A stretch of 12,374 nucleotides of DNA from DATCVA01 sp036567205. GTDB lineage: Bacteria > Pseudomonadota > Gammaproteobacteria > Burkholderiales > Burkholderiaceae_B. The notes beneath the pieces were generated by a model. The model saw nothing but the letters and a program-made list of their open reading frames with translations, was not told the origin of the DNA and did no database searches. Numbering within the stretch: the first letter of the stretch is position 1; each line of letters starts with the position of its first letter. The stretch covers positions 1 through 12,374 of the forward strand of contig DATCVA010000009.1 of assembly GCA_036567205.1 (NCBI GenBank), written 5' to 3'. The position numbers and the translations under genes were made by a program. Positions 1-7,099 of this stretch are shown here, in pieces.

Positions 1-1118
1 CCACCGACATCGATTGGGTTTTGCGCCTGGCCATCGGAATAGAACTCGTTGAGTGTCGCCTGGGTCTGCGCCTCGAACTGCGCCAGCGGAATCCCCCCTT
101 CCGATAAGCGGTCAGCGGCCAAGGCGCCGCCACCGCCTGATGTTGTGATGATAGCCGCACGATCCACCTTTTTCCCCGGATACCGCGTCATGGCCGAAGC
201 CAGCAGCAGCATGGCGGCCGGATCATCCATCAGCACAATGTTCTCGGCCTTGCAGACCGCCTCGAGCGAGGCGAAATCGCCCGCCATGCTGGCCGTATGC
301 GAAAACGCCGCGCGGCTTCCATCCTCGGTTTTTCCGGCCTTCACCGCCAGCCATGGCTTGCCCGCCTTGCGTGCCCTGCGCGCAAGCTCAGCGAACCGGG
401 CAGGCGACTTGACGCCTTCGATGTAAGTGCAAATTACCTGGGTCTTCGGATCATTGATCAGCAGTTCGATAAAATCGCAAAGCTCAAGGTCTGCCTGGTT
501 TCCCAGGGAAATACAATGACTGAATCCAATGCCCAAACTGTGGGCTCGATCGAACAGGGTCCCCATCAGCGCACCACTCTGGCTCAGGAAGCCGATTGGG
601 CTTTCGATCAATGCATCAACCTCAAGGGCGGGTGATGAGCACAACACCAGGCGATTCGCGGGACTGATCATTCCCAGACAATTGGGCCCTATCAAACGCA
701 TATTGCCCCGCCGCGCGACCTCAACTATTTCGCGCTCCAATGCAGCCCCCTCAGGACCCGCATCCGAAAATTTAGACGTAATGATGATGCCGCAGCGCGC
801 CCCGCGAGCCACACATGCCTCGATCTCGCCTTTTACCTTCGTCTGTGGAATCGCCATGATCACCATGTCGGGCGCTTCGGGAAGGCTTTCTATGGACGCG
901 AAGGTCTTGATTCCGAATAAACTTTCCCGCATGGGGTTTATGGGGTAAATGGTTCCCTGGTAACCATGTTTGATCAACATCCGGAACAGTCGACCGCCAA
1001 ACTTCGTCTGATCCTCGGACGCGCCGATGACCGCCACCGATCTGGGGTTGATGAGCTCGTCAAGACCGACAGCGGCCTGATCGTTATTTATGGAGACGTT
1101 GGGTTCAATAATTTTCAT
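1..1118 (-). CDS. NDP-forming acyl-CoA synthetase (acetate--CoA ligase family), C-terminal part outside window
   Basis: This frame stays open from an ATG at 1118 to the left edge, giving 372 residues plus a partial codon; the family is usually about 690-710 residues, so roughly the first half is present. These enzymes join a carboxylic acid to CoA using ATP or GTP through a phospho-histidine enzyme, in the cytoplasm. Visible parts are a Rossmann-type CoA-binding domain at about residues 20-150 (NPRSVAVIGAS, then IGPNCLGM at 143-150), a succinyl-CoA-ligase-like domain from about 170 (GFLSQSGALMG, SLGNQAD) and the segment AFSHTASMAG, whose H274 matches the phosphorylated histidine. NPIDVG at the edge is also typical. 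The gene is last of the visible operon, 22 bases after the crotonase-fold gene, with only a weak ribosome binding site (GGAACA). The family call is secure. The substrate is unknown; context suggests a sulfur-containing or product acid. Confidence 0.93.
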   Translation of the reverse strand, partial: MKIIEPNVSINNDQAAVGLDELINPRSVAVIGASEDQTKFGGRLFRMLIKHGYQGTIYPINPMRESLFGIKTFASIESLPEAPDMVIMAIPQTKVKGEIEACVARGARCGIIITSKFSDAGPEGAALEREIVEVARRGNMRLIGPNCLGMISPANRLVLCSSPALEVDALIESPIGFLSQSGALMGTLFDRAHSLGIGFSHCISLGNQADLELCDFIELLINDPKTQVICTYIEGVKSPARFAELARRARKAGKPWLAVKAGKTEDGSRAAFSHTASMAGDFASLEAVCKAENIVLMDDPAAMLLLASAMTRYPGKKVDRAAIITTSGGGGALAADRLSEGGIPLAQFEAQTQATLNEFYSDGQAQNPIDVG

Positions 1119-1140
1119 AATAAGTTTTTTGTGTTCCGTT

Positions 1141-1878
1141 CTAATTAGTTTTGCCAGCGGCTCGGTATTCCTGGATACGCTTTTTCAAATCCGGCCGGGC
1201 GGCAGAACGGATCAATGCGTACAAATCTTTTGCATACAGGCCTGGATCGCCGCCGGATGCCTCGTACACCTGCCCCTGAGTCGTTGGCTCCAGCCGCCTG
1301 GCACGTATGGCCAGCGCCTCAAGCGCATCAGCCAATGACTCTGGTTCAATCTGCGCAGTCGCAAACCCGCTTGCCAGCGCTTCCTTGCTTTCCACCTTAC
1401 GTCCACTGCCGACCCAATCGCGAGCAAGCGCAGCACCGATCAGCCGGGCCAACCGGCCCGTACCAAGCACCAGTCCAAAAGCGGCGCCCGGAAAACGAAA
1501 ACTGGCCGGCCCCGTCAGCCATCGAACTTCACAAGCGGCAAAAAGATCGGCCCCCGCTCCCATGACGAGTCCGTGACCCAGGGCTGCTGTCGTAAATGGC
1601 GCCCGATGAATCGCTTGCAACAGCAATTCGATTCTCACAAACCGGGCCAGTAGCGTGTCGTCCGTTTCAGAATCCAGATCCGACAAGTCAAAGCCAGTGC
1701 AAAAATGGCGACCCTGCGCTTCCAGCACCAACAAGCGCGTGCCGTCCGAATAACAGCAGTCGACGTGTTGCTGCAACGCGCAGACCAAATCCAGAGACAG
1801 GCTATTACCTACCTTTTCGCGGGACAGAACAAGACGCGTCACTCCATCCCCACGTTGAACAATCAAAGAATCGGACAT
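1141..1878 (-). CDS. Enoyl-CoA hydratase/isomerase (crotonase) family protein with altered active site
   Basis: This is a 245-residue protein of the crotonase fold, which acts on acyl-CoA thioesters by stabilising an enolate in an oxyanion hole. The length is near the family's usual 255-265. The two oxyanion-hole segments are present: HFCTGFDLSDL at residues 58-68 and GHGLVMGAGADL at 101-112. In rat hydratase the catalytic glutamates are E144 (in GGGCEL) and E164 (in QPE); the matching positions here are D111 and G131, so ordinary syn-hydration of an enoyl-CoA is unlikely. I chose the ATG at 1878, because the frame extends to 2082 only by reading antisense through the dioxygenase coding region on the same strand, with no family resemblance. 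The start lies 7 bases after the dioxygenase stop, preceded by GGCGAG. It is the third gene of the operon. It may be an isomerase, hydrolase or lyase; the reaction cannot be read from the sequence. Confidence 0.9.
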   Translation of the reverse strand: MSDSLIVQRGDGVTRLVLSREKVGNSLSLDLVCALQQHVDCCYSDGTRLLVLEAQGRHFCTGFDLSDLDSETDDTLLARFVRIELLLQAIHRAPFTTAALGHGLVMGAGADLFAACEVRWLTGPASFRFPGAAFGLVLGTGRLARLIGAALARDWVGSGRKVESKEALASGFATAQIEPESLADALEALAIRARRLEPTTQGQVYEASGGDPGLYAKDLYALIRSAARPDLKKRIQEYRAAGKTN

Positions 1879-1885
1879 GCTCGCC

Positions 1886-2470
1886 TTACTCTTGCGGGGC
1901 CCAAAGATTGGGCGCCATCTGGTTTGAATAACCTGAAATAAACAACTTTCGCTCTGTGGACCCCGGAACATAGACCGAGCGCTCGACACGCCCGATATTT
2001 CCGCCGTACAAATGAATGCTGATCGAGACCTGGCCTTCGGATGCATTGCGGACGCTATGTATGTCTCCGATCGACGGAGCAACGCAAGTAACCTGGCCCG
2101 GCGTCAACAGCTCTTCAGGTCCGCTGGCCGCCAAGCCCTGGGGCGTCATGGTATATGGCTGGCTGGCCTCGGTTCCGCGCAACATGCCGATCACGCCCCA
2201 AACAGTATGATCGTGCACGGGCGTTTTCTGACCCGGTCCCCACACAAAGCTAACCAGCGAAAATCGGTCAAGCGGATCGCCATAGAGCAGGTACTGGCGG
2301 TAATAATCGGGATGCGGCAACGCCATTGCCCCGGGCAGCCAGTCGTCTACGGCAACCAAGTCCTGCATTGCGCGCGCGGCCTCTTGCAGGGCGTCAGATT
2401 CTTGCAAACCGTGACGCGCCACCAAGTTGCTGATGCTGGATACCGTTGTCAAAAGTCGATTGTTTTTCAT
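1886..2470 (-). CDS. Thiol dioxygenase of the cysteine dioxygenase family, 3-mercaptopropionate dioxygenase-like
   Basis: This 194-residue cupin should be a mononuclear non-heme iron enzyme that adds O2 to a thiol to give a sulfinate. The three-histidine iron site is visible as PVHDHTVWG (H86, H88) and GDIHSV (H138). The outer-sphere Ser-His-Tyr set appears in SISIHLYGG (S151, H153, Y155). The position matching mammalian Cys93 holds V93, so no Cys-Tyr crosslink can form. Q59 (YYRQYLLY) lies 27 residues before the first iron ligand, and R164 lies 9 after Y155. From memory these spacings fit the Gln-type group, the 3-mercaptopropionate dioxygenases, rather than the Arg-type cysteine dioxygenases. 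The start lies 2 bases after the CoA-transferase stop, with AAAGAG as ribosome binding site, so translational coupling is likely. Mercaptosuccinate, 3-mercaptopropionate or another thiol acid are possible substrates; cysteine is less likely. Confidence 0.92.
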   Translation of the reverse strand: MKNNRLLTTVSSISNLVARHGLQESDALQEAARAMQDLVAVDDWLPGAMALPHPDYYRQYLLYGDPLDRFSLVSFVWGPGQKTPVHDHTVWGVIGMLRGTEASQPYTMTPQGLAASGPEELLTPGQVTCVAPSIGDIHSVRNASEGQVSISIHLYGGNIGRVERSVYVPGSTERKLFISGYSNQMAPNLWAPQE

Positions 2471-2472
2471 GG

Positions 2473-3642
2473 TTATGCTCTTTGTTGCTCTGCGAAACGG
2501 GCGCGTATCATTTCCGTATGCTCGCCCAGGGCGGGCGGGTTCATCCTGATCGGAAACCCAGCTCCGCCGAAGCTTATTGGCGAAGCGAATGTCTGGGCGT
2601 TTATGCCGCCCGGCAACTCGATGCTCTGGACCCAGTCCATATGTTTTACCTGTACATCGTTCAATGCGGCCTCAAAATCGTTGATGCGCGCATGCGGCAC
2701 GCCGGCCTGGCCAAAAGTATCGATCCAATAATCCACTGTATCCAGAACGAAGCGTTCTTCAAGGATTTCCTTCAGAACATCCTGATTTGCCGCCCGGTCA
2801 CTGGTTGTAAGAAAGCGTGGATCATTGAAAAGAGCCTCCATGCCAACCGCCTGGCAAACGGCAAACCACAGCTTCTGGTTGCCGGCTGCAATCACGAAGT
2901 ACCCGTCGGCGGCCTGAAAGGCCCGATATGGCGCATTACGAGGATGGGCGGAACCCATTTTTCCGGGACTTGCCTGAGTTCCGAAATACTGGCTTGTTTG
3001 CAATGCCCCAATGCCCAGCGTACAGCCAAACATGGGAATATCGATGTGCGCGCCGACCCCGCCCGAGCGTACGCGCATTAATGCAGACGAAATTGAGAAA
3101 GCGGCATACAGCCCCGACGCAAAGTCCGACACCGGAACGCCGCACTTGACCGGCGCCCCGTCTGTTTCACCGGTAACGCTCATTACCCCTGCAGCCGCCT
3201 GAATGGTCAGATCAAAACCACCTTCGGCTGCACGAGGCCCCGTCTGGCCATACGCGGATATCGAACAGTAAACCAGCGATGGATGCTCAACCGAAAATCG
3301 GGAGTACCCCAAACCCAGACGTTCCATGACGCCCGGTCGATTATTCTCTATCAACACGTCGGCTTCCAGGACCAGACGCCCCGCCAGCTCAAGATCCTGC
3401 TGATCCTTCAGGTTCAGCACTATCGATTGCTTGTTGCGATTCAGGGAAGCAAAGTTCTCGCTGAACCCGCCCGTAATGGGCGGCCATTGACGCAAGGCAT
3501 CGCCTTCTGGCGGCTCGATCTTGATAACCTCCGCCCCCATGTCAGCGAGCAGCATGCCGCAAAACGGCCCCGCCGCCACAGAGCAAAACTCAATGACCTT
3601 AATGCCGGCCAATGGTAGATCAGTACTGTCTAGCTGCTTCAT
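2473..3642 (-). CDS. Class III CoA-transferase, CaiB/BaiF family
   Basis: This 389-residue protein belongs to the family III CoA-transferases, which move CoA from a donor such as succinyl-CoA to an acceptor acid through an aspartyl thioester. The N-terminal hallmarks LAGIKVIEF (11-19) and GPFCGMLLADMGAEVIKIE (25-43) are present. So are SLNRNKQSIVLNLK (66-79), the IENNRPGVMERLGLG region and a middle GVPVSDFASGL segment whose D173 matches the catalytic aspartate (Asp169 of formyl-CoA transferase). The C-terminal NPPALGEHT is typical. Full length for the family. An upstream ATG at 3669 is in frame, but the ATG at 3642 has a strong GAGAAGGG ribosome binding site five bases before it, so I start there. 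It is the first gene of the operon and faces the iclR-type gene across 91 bases. A known relative, Act of Variovorax paradoxus, activates 3-sulfinopropionate; a similar job here is inferred from the adjacent dioxygenase. Confidence 0.95.
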   Translation of the reverse strand: MKQLDSTDLPLAGIKVIEFCSVAAGPFCGMLLADMGAEVIKIEPPEGDALRQWPPITGGFSENFASLNRNKQSIVLNLKDQQDLELAGRLVLEADVLIENNRPGVMERLGLGYSRFSVEHPSLVYCSISAYGQTGPRAAEGGFDLTIQAAAGVMSVTGETDGAPVKCGVPVSDFASGLYAAFSISSALMRVRSGGVGAHIDIPMFGCTLGIGALQTSQYFGTQASPGKMGSAHPRNAPYRAFQAADGYFVIAAGNQKLWFAVCQAVGMEALFNDPRFLTTSDRAANQDVLKEILEERFVLDTVDYWIDTFGQAGVPHARINDFEAALNDVQVKHMDWVQSIELPGGINAQTFASPISFGGAGFPIRMNPPALGEHTEMIRARFAEQQRA

Positions 3643-3675
3643 GTATGCCCTTCTCAACAATTCATTCAATATTTT

Positions 3676-3704
3676 TTGATTCTATATTAGTTCTACAATA
3701 CAAT
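3676..3704 (+). promoter_or_regulatory. Predicted sigma70-like promoter of the IclR-family gene
   Basis: A TTGATT hexamer at 3676-3681 matches the -35 consensus at 4 of 6 bases. After a 17-base spacer comes TACAAT at 3699-3704, which matches the -10 consensus at 5 of 6. The start codon lies 29 bases further on. Spacing and position are ideal for transcription of the regulator. No equally good promoter is visible toward the CoA-transferase gene: the best minus-strand -10-like hexamer, TAGAAT at 3684-3679, has only a weak -35 partner, as expected of a promoter that needs an activator. Confidence 0.55.
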
Positions 3705-3716
3705 AAAAATATTCTA
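3680..3716. promoter_or_regulatory. Helically phased TTCTA repeats, candidate IclR-type operator
   Basis: TTCTA occurs at 3680-3684, 3691-3695 and 3712-3716, that is at spacings of 11 and 21 bases, which puts all three on about the same face of the DNA helix. A reverse copy, TAGAA, sits at 3730-3734 and overlaps the start codon of the regulator. The first two copies lie between the predicted -35 and -10 of the regulator's promoter, so a bound protein could block it while contacting the divergent operon promoter. IclR-family proteins often bind such divergent gaps as dimers or tetramers. The region is very AT-rich, so some repetition may be chance. Confidence 0.4.
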
Positions 3717-3733
3717 CATAATGGAACACTAGA

Positions 3734-4546
3734 ATGAACAACACCCTAATAAAGGGATTGCAAGTCATCGAGCTTCTGGCCCACAGCGAACGCCCGCAAA
3801 ACCTTACCAACATCGCCAATAATCTGGGCCTGGCCAAAAGCAATGTACATCGGCTTTTGCAGGCATTGACCGAACTGCGGTACATCGTCAAAGATGAATC
3901 CACCGGCGCTTACACTGCCTCGATCAAACTTTGGGAACTAGGCTCGGCAGTCCTTTCTAAACTGGACCTGCGCCAGCATGCCGAGCACCTGATGGACAAG
4001 CTCATGGAAAAAACGGAAGAAAGCGTTCATCTGTCGGTACTGGATCACTTTGAAGTCGTCTATGTGCACAAAATAGAAAGTCCCAGTCCAGTACGGGCCT
4101 ATTCCCAGATTGGGGGGCGTGCCCCCGTGTATTGCGTGGCTACGGGCAAAGCCATGCTTGCATTTCAGTCTGAAGGAATTATCAGGCGGGTAACGGAAAA
4201 CCTGACTCAAATTACCCCCGCCACCATTACCAGTCCCAAATTATTTATGCAGGAAATCGAAAAAATTCGCAAACAAGGGTACGCAGTCAACCGCGGCGAG
4301 TGGCGCGAAGGCGTCTACGGTGTTGCCGCTCCTATTTTTGACGCCCCCGGACACGTCATTGCAGCGATCGGCGTTTCCGGACCAGCCAGCCGCTTTAAAG
4401 CAGCAAAAATCAAATCGTTTGCCCAGTTGCTGCTGCGGGCCGCCGACGAAATAACAACCAGCCTGGGCGGCGGATCGGGTCACCAATCGTTAGAGCACGC
4501 CACCCGCCAAATGATCGCTCGCCAAGGCCTGAATACCTCTGCCTGA
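3734..4546 (+). CDS. IclR-family transcriptional regulator
   Basis: This 270-residue protein has the two-domain layout of IclR regulators. A winged helix-turn-helix spans about residues 1-62, with LTNIANNLGLAKSNVHRLLQ as the helix-turn-helix core. The effector-binding domain runs from about 75 to 245, with the typical segments GGRAPVYCVATGKAMLA (127-143), REGVYGVAAPIFD (191-203) and AIGVSGPASR (211-220). Such proteins bind small carboxylic or aromatic acids and repress or activate neighbouring catabolic genes. Its divergent position next to the CoA-transferase gene makes that operon the obvious target, and the phased repeats in the shared gap suggest autoregulation as well. The ATG at 3734 has GGAA eight bases upstream; the earlier ATG at 3721 meets a stop after three codons. 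The gene converges with the oxidoreductase gene, with 52 bases between them and no convincing terminator. Confidence 0.95.
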   Translation: MNNTLIKGLQVIELLAHSERPQNLTNIANNLGLAKSNVHRLLQALTELRYIVKDESTGAYTASIKLWELGSAVLSKLDLRQHAEHLMDKLMEKTEESVHLSVLDHFEVVYVHKIESPSPVRAYSQIGGRAPVYCVATGKAMLAFQSEGIIRRVTENLTQITPATITSPKLFMQEIEKIRKQGYAVNRGEWREGVYGVAAPIFDAPGHVIAAIGVSGPASRFKAAKIKSFAQLLLRAADEITTSLGGGSGHQSLEHATRQMIARQGLNTSA

Positions 4547-4598
4547 ATAGGAAGAGCGCCGTGTCCCGCACCATGCCGCAATACCGCCTGGACCGCCT

Positions 4599-6914
4599 TT
4601 AACGGTTCTCGATGACAGGGGCGACAAACGCGCAGACGGGTGGCAGAGGTTCTTGGTACAGCGACATGCGAACCAGACACGACTGGGCTGAACACCCTTG
4701 GCTTAACTGCGACGACGCAGCGTCGCGCGTCAAAACATTCGGGTTGCCATGGCTGTCCATCACTGCATCGCCGGCCAGAGTAACCGGATCGAACCATGCC
4801 CCCGTAGACAACTTAACGACCCCCGGACGAATGCCGTCATTCAGTACCGCCGCGGCCAGACACGAGCCGCGCGCATTGGACAGGCAAACGATGTCACCGG
4901 CATTGATTCCCCTGCGCCGAGCCTCGTCCGGATGCATCTGCACGGGTTCCCGGCCGTGGATTTTCGCGCTCCGGCTATGCTGACTGTGATCCAGCTGGCT
5001 ATGCAGGCGCGTACTGGGCTGATCGGAAATCAAATGCAAGTCATCCGATGATGCCGCATCCGCACCCAGCCACTCCACTGGCTCGTACCATTGCGGATGG
5101 CCGCCGCAATCGGCCAGATTGAATCCCGCTATTTTCTCGCTGAAAATTTCTATTTTTCCCGAGGGCGTATTCAATGGATGCTGCGCCGGATCCCGGCGAA
5201 ACCTGTCAAGCAAAATCACAGGCGCCACGGGCTGGCTGTCGGGCGCCAGATCAATCAGGCCTTCGGCCCAGAATGTTTGAAAATCCGGCAAATGAACTGA
5301 CGCCGCCGCCGCGCGCTCGATGCAGTCTTCGTACAAGGACCGCAACCAGGTTAAGGTATTTTTATCTTCCGTATAGGTCTCGTATCCGCCCAATCGGCGC
5401 GCCAGTTCCGAAAAAATATCATAATCGTCACGCGACTCGCCCACGGGCGGCATAGCCCGCTTCATGGCGACCATATACCGTTCACGATTCGAATATCCGA
5501 TGTCATCGCGCTCCAGCGTCGTCGTCGCTGGCAAGACCACATCGGCCAGCTTTGCCGTAGGCGTCCAGAATGGCTCATGCACGATAACGGTGGCGGGTTT
5601 ACGCCACGCCTGATGCAGGCGATTCAAATCCTGATGATGATGGAATGGATTGCCGCCAGCCCAGTAGATAAGCTGTATATCAGGATAGCTATGAACCTTG
5701 CCGTTGTAGGCAAAGGGCGCGCCCGGGTTTAGCAGCATATCGGCAATCCGCGCTACGGGAATAAAATCGGATACGGCATTTCGTCCCTGAGACAGTGTCG
5801 GCCCCGAAAAACGCGGCACCGAGCTTCCCATCATATTGGTCGAACCGTAACCCACGCCAAAGCCGCCGCCCGGAAGACCAATTTGTCCAAGCATCGCGGC
5901 CAGTGTAACGATCATCCAAAAAGGCTGCTCGCCATGATCCGCCCTTTGCACCGACCACGCAATATTAAGCATGGTGCGGCTTTGCGCCATATCGTGAGCC
6001 AGGCGGCGTATCTGTTCTGACGAAACTGCACAAATCGGGGAGGCCCACTCTGCGCTTTTTGGCTGACCGTCGTCGACTCCGGTCAAATAACGGGCGAATG
6101 CATCAAAGCCCACACAATACTTTTCAAGAAAACCCCTGTCATGCAAATTATCAGCATACAGGGTATGCGCCAGCGCGAGTAACAGAGCGGTATCGGTATT
6201 CGGCCGGATAGGCCACCAATCGAACGCCTCGCCCGTCATGAGGTCGTCGCGCACAGGGCTGATGTTGACAAACTTCACTCCCGCTTGCGCCAGTTCCTTA
6301 AGTGCGCCGGGAATCCTGTGCGGGCTGGCGCCCCCTGGGCTGATCTGTGCGTTCTTTTCAGGAACTCCGCCAAAGGTCACAAATAGCTGTGTATGTTCGG
6401 CCAGGACATTCCATGAGGTATGGCTGACCATCAGCTCTTCCATAGGAGCGACAATATGCGGCATCAGTACCCGGGCCGCTCCAAGACTATAAGAATCCTT
6501 GTGGCTGACATAACCGCCGATCGAGTTCAGAAATCGGTGAGTCTGGCTTTGAGCGTGATGAAATCGCCCCGCACTTGACCAGCCATAGCAACCACCGAAA
6601 ATGGACTGGTTGCCGAATTGTTTACGAACACGATCCAGTTCAGCCGCAACCAGATCCAGCGCTTCATCCCAGGGTACTTCCACGAACGGCTCCTGACCAC
6701 GCAGCTCGGGCCGGGAACCCGGGCCATGCTTCAGCCAACTAGAGCGAATGGATGGCCGTTTTACACGCACCGACGTATCGCGGCAGGCATCCACCATACT
6801 TAAGCCGATAGGCGAGGGGGCGGAGTCGGAAGCAAGAGGTTTCAGAAGCAACTGTTCAGAATTGCCATGCTCAACCTCGTATACCCCCCAATGGGCGGAA
6901 GTATATGTTTTCAA
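4599..6914 (-). CDS. BisC/TorZ-like molybdopterin oxidoreductase (S- or N-oxide reductase family)
   Basis: This 771-residue enzyme belongs to the DMSO reductase superfamily, the branch with biotin sulfoxide reductase BisC (about 777 residues) and TorA/TorZ, which bind bis-molybdopterin guanine dinucleotide and reduce S- or N-oxides. Evidence includes AHWG near the N-terminus, GCYGWSSAGRFHH (108-120), where S114 matches the serine molybdenum ligand, GEQPFWMIVTLAAMLGQIG, YWAGGNPFHHHQDLNRL, LADVVLPATTTLERDD, STRLHSQLDHS and a C-terminal GVVKLSTGAWFDP. There is no N-terminal cysteine cluster for an iron-sulfur centre and no twin-arginine signal, so it should be cytoplasmic. The start is a TTG at 6914, with AGGAG ending five bases before it and no nearby in-frame ATG. 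The family is firm; whether the substrate is methionine sulfoxide, biotin sulfoxide or another oxide is not shown. Confidence 0.94.
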   Translation of the reverse strand: MKTYTSAHWGVYEVEHGNSEQLLLKPLASDSAPSPIGLSMVDACRDTSVRVKRPSIRSSWLKHGPGSRPELRGQEPFVEVPWDEALDLVAAELDRVRKQFGNQSIFGGCYGWSSAGRFHHAQSQTHRFLNSIGGYVSHKDSYSLGAARVLMPHIVAPMEELMVSHTSWNVLAEHTQLFVTFGGVPEKNAQISPGGASPHRIPGALKELAQAGVKFVNISPVRDDLMTGEAFDWWPIRPNTDTALLLALAHTLYADNLHDRGFLEKYCVGFDAFARYLTGVDDGQPKSAEWASPICAVSSEQIRRLAHDMAQSRTMLNIAWSVQRADHGEQPFWMIVTLAAMLGQIGLPGGGFGVGYGSTNMMGSSVPRFSGPTLSQGRNAVSDFIPVARIADMLLNPGAPFAYNGKVHSYPDIQLIYWAGGNPFHHHQDLNRLHQAWRKPATVIVHEPFWTPTAKLADVVLPATTTLERDDIGYSNRERYMVAMKRAMPPVGESRDDYDIFSELARRLGGYETYTEDKNTLTWLRSLYEDCIERAAAASVHLPDFQTFWAEGLIDLAPDSQPVAPVILLDRFRRDPAQHPLNTPSGKIEIFSEKIAGFNLADCGGHPQWYEPVEWLGADAASSDDLHLISDQPSTRLHSQLDHSQHSRSAKIHGREPVQMHPDEARRRGINAGDIVCLSNARGSCLAAAVLNDGIRPGVVKLSTGAWFDPVTLAGDAVMDSHGNPNVLTRDAASSQLSQGCSAQSCLVRMSLYQEPLPPVCAFVAPVIENR

Positions 6915-6919
6915 ACTTT

Positions 6920-6924
6920 CTCCT
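6920..6924 (-). promoter_or_regulatory. Strong ribosome binding site that fixes a TTG start
   Basis: On the minus strand, AGGAG lies five bases before the TTG at 6914. The next in-frame methionine is at codon 40, beyond the conserved AHWG segment, so this site decides the start of the oxidoreductase. Confidence 0.75.
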
Positions 6925-7000
6925 CGAGAACGGTCTTGGTTCGTGCAGTAATAGTGGAATCTATCCGGCTTGTGTTATTGATTTTCGAAGATAGTATTCT

Positions 7001-7016
7001 TTTGCCATATGGCGAA
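7001..7016. promoter_or_regulatory. Near-perfect 16-base palindrome between the LysR-type gene and the oxidoreductase gene
   Basis: The segment TTTGCCATATGGCGAA is a palindrome with one mismatched pair (7003/7014) and a perfect GCCATATGGC core. It lies 87 bases upstream of the oxidoreductase start, in the 185-base AT-rich gap (6915-7099) after the LysR-type gene. Its position suits an operator for the oxidoreductase promoter. No binding protein can be assigned from sequence, and no other feature is apparent in this gap. Confidence 0.35.
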
Positions 7017-7099
7017 CAATATTTCTAAATTATGGAAACATGTAAAACGAGATATGAAACACCCCGCCTCTGTAGCGAATACATTTAAAGCCCGGCGAT

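Noticed and set aside
49..948. Overlapping plus-strand open frames opposite the acyl-CoA synthetase gene
   Set aside because: The minus strand reads uninterrupted as a motif-rich acyl-CoA synthetase across the whole region; the plus-strand frames are low-complexity and overlap each other.
1879..2082. An in-frame N-terminal extension of the crotonase-fold gene (68 extra residues)
   Set aside because: It would overlap the dioxygenase gene in another frame, has no crotonase character, and the ATG at 1878 fits both the family length and the 7-base operon gap.
2012..3081. Long plus-strand open frames (2012-2731 and 2446-3081) opposite the dioxygenase and CoA-transferase genes
   Set aside because: Their translations resemble no protein family and they lie antisense to well-supported genes; long antisense frames are common in DNA of this composition.
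3643..3669. Upstream ATG at 3669 as start of the CoA-transferase
   Set aside because: The nine added residues are not family-like, and the strong ribosome binding site lies between that ATG and the one at 3642, correctly spaced for the latter.
4547..4598. Possible bidirectional terminator between the IclR-type and oxidoreductase genes
   Set aside because: No stem of useful length followed by a T-run is visible on either strand.
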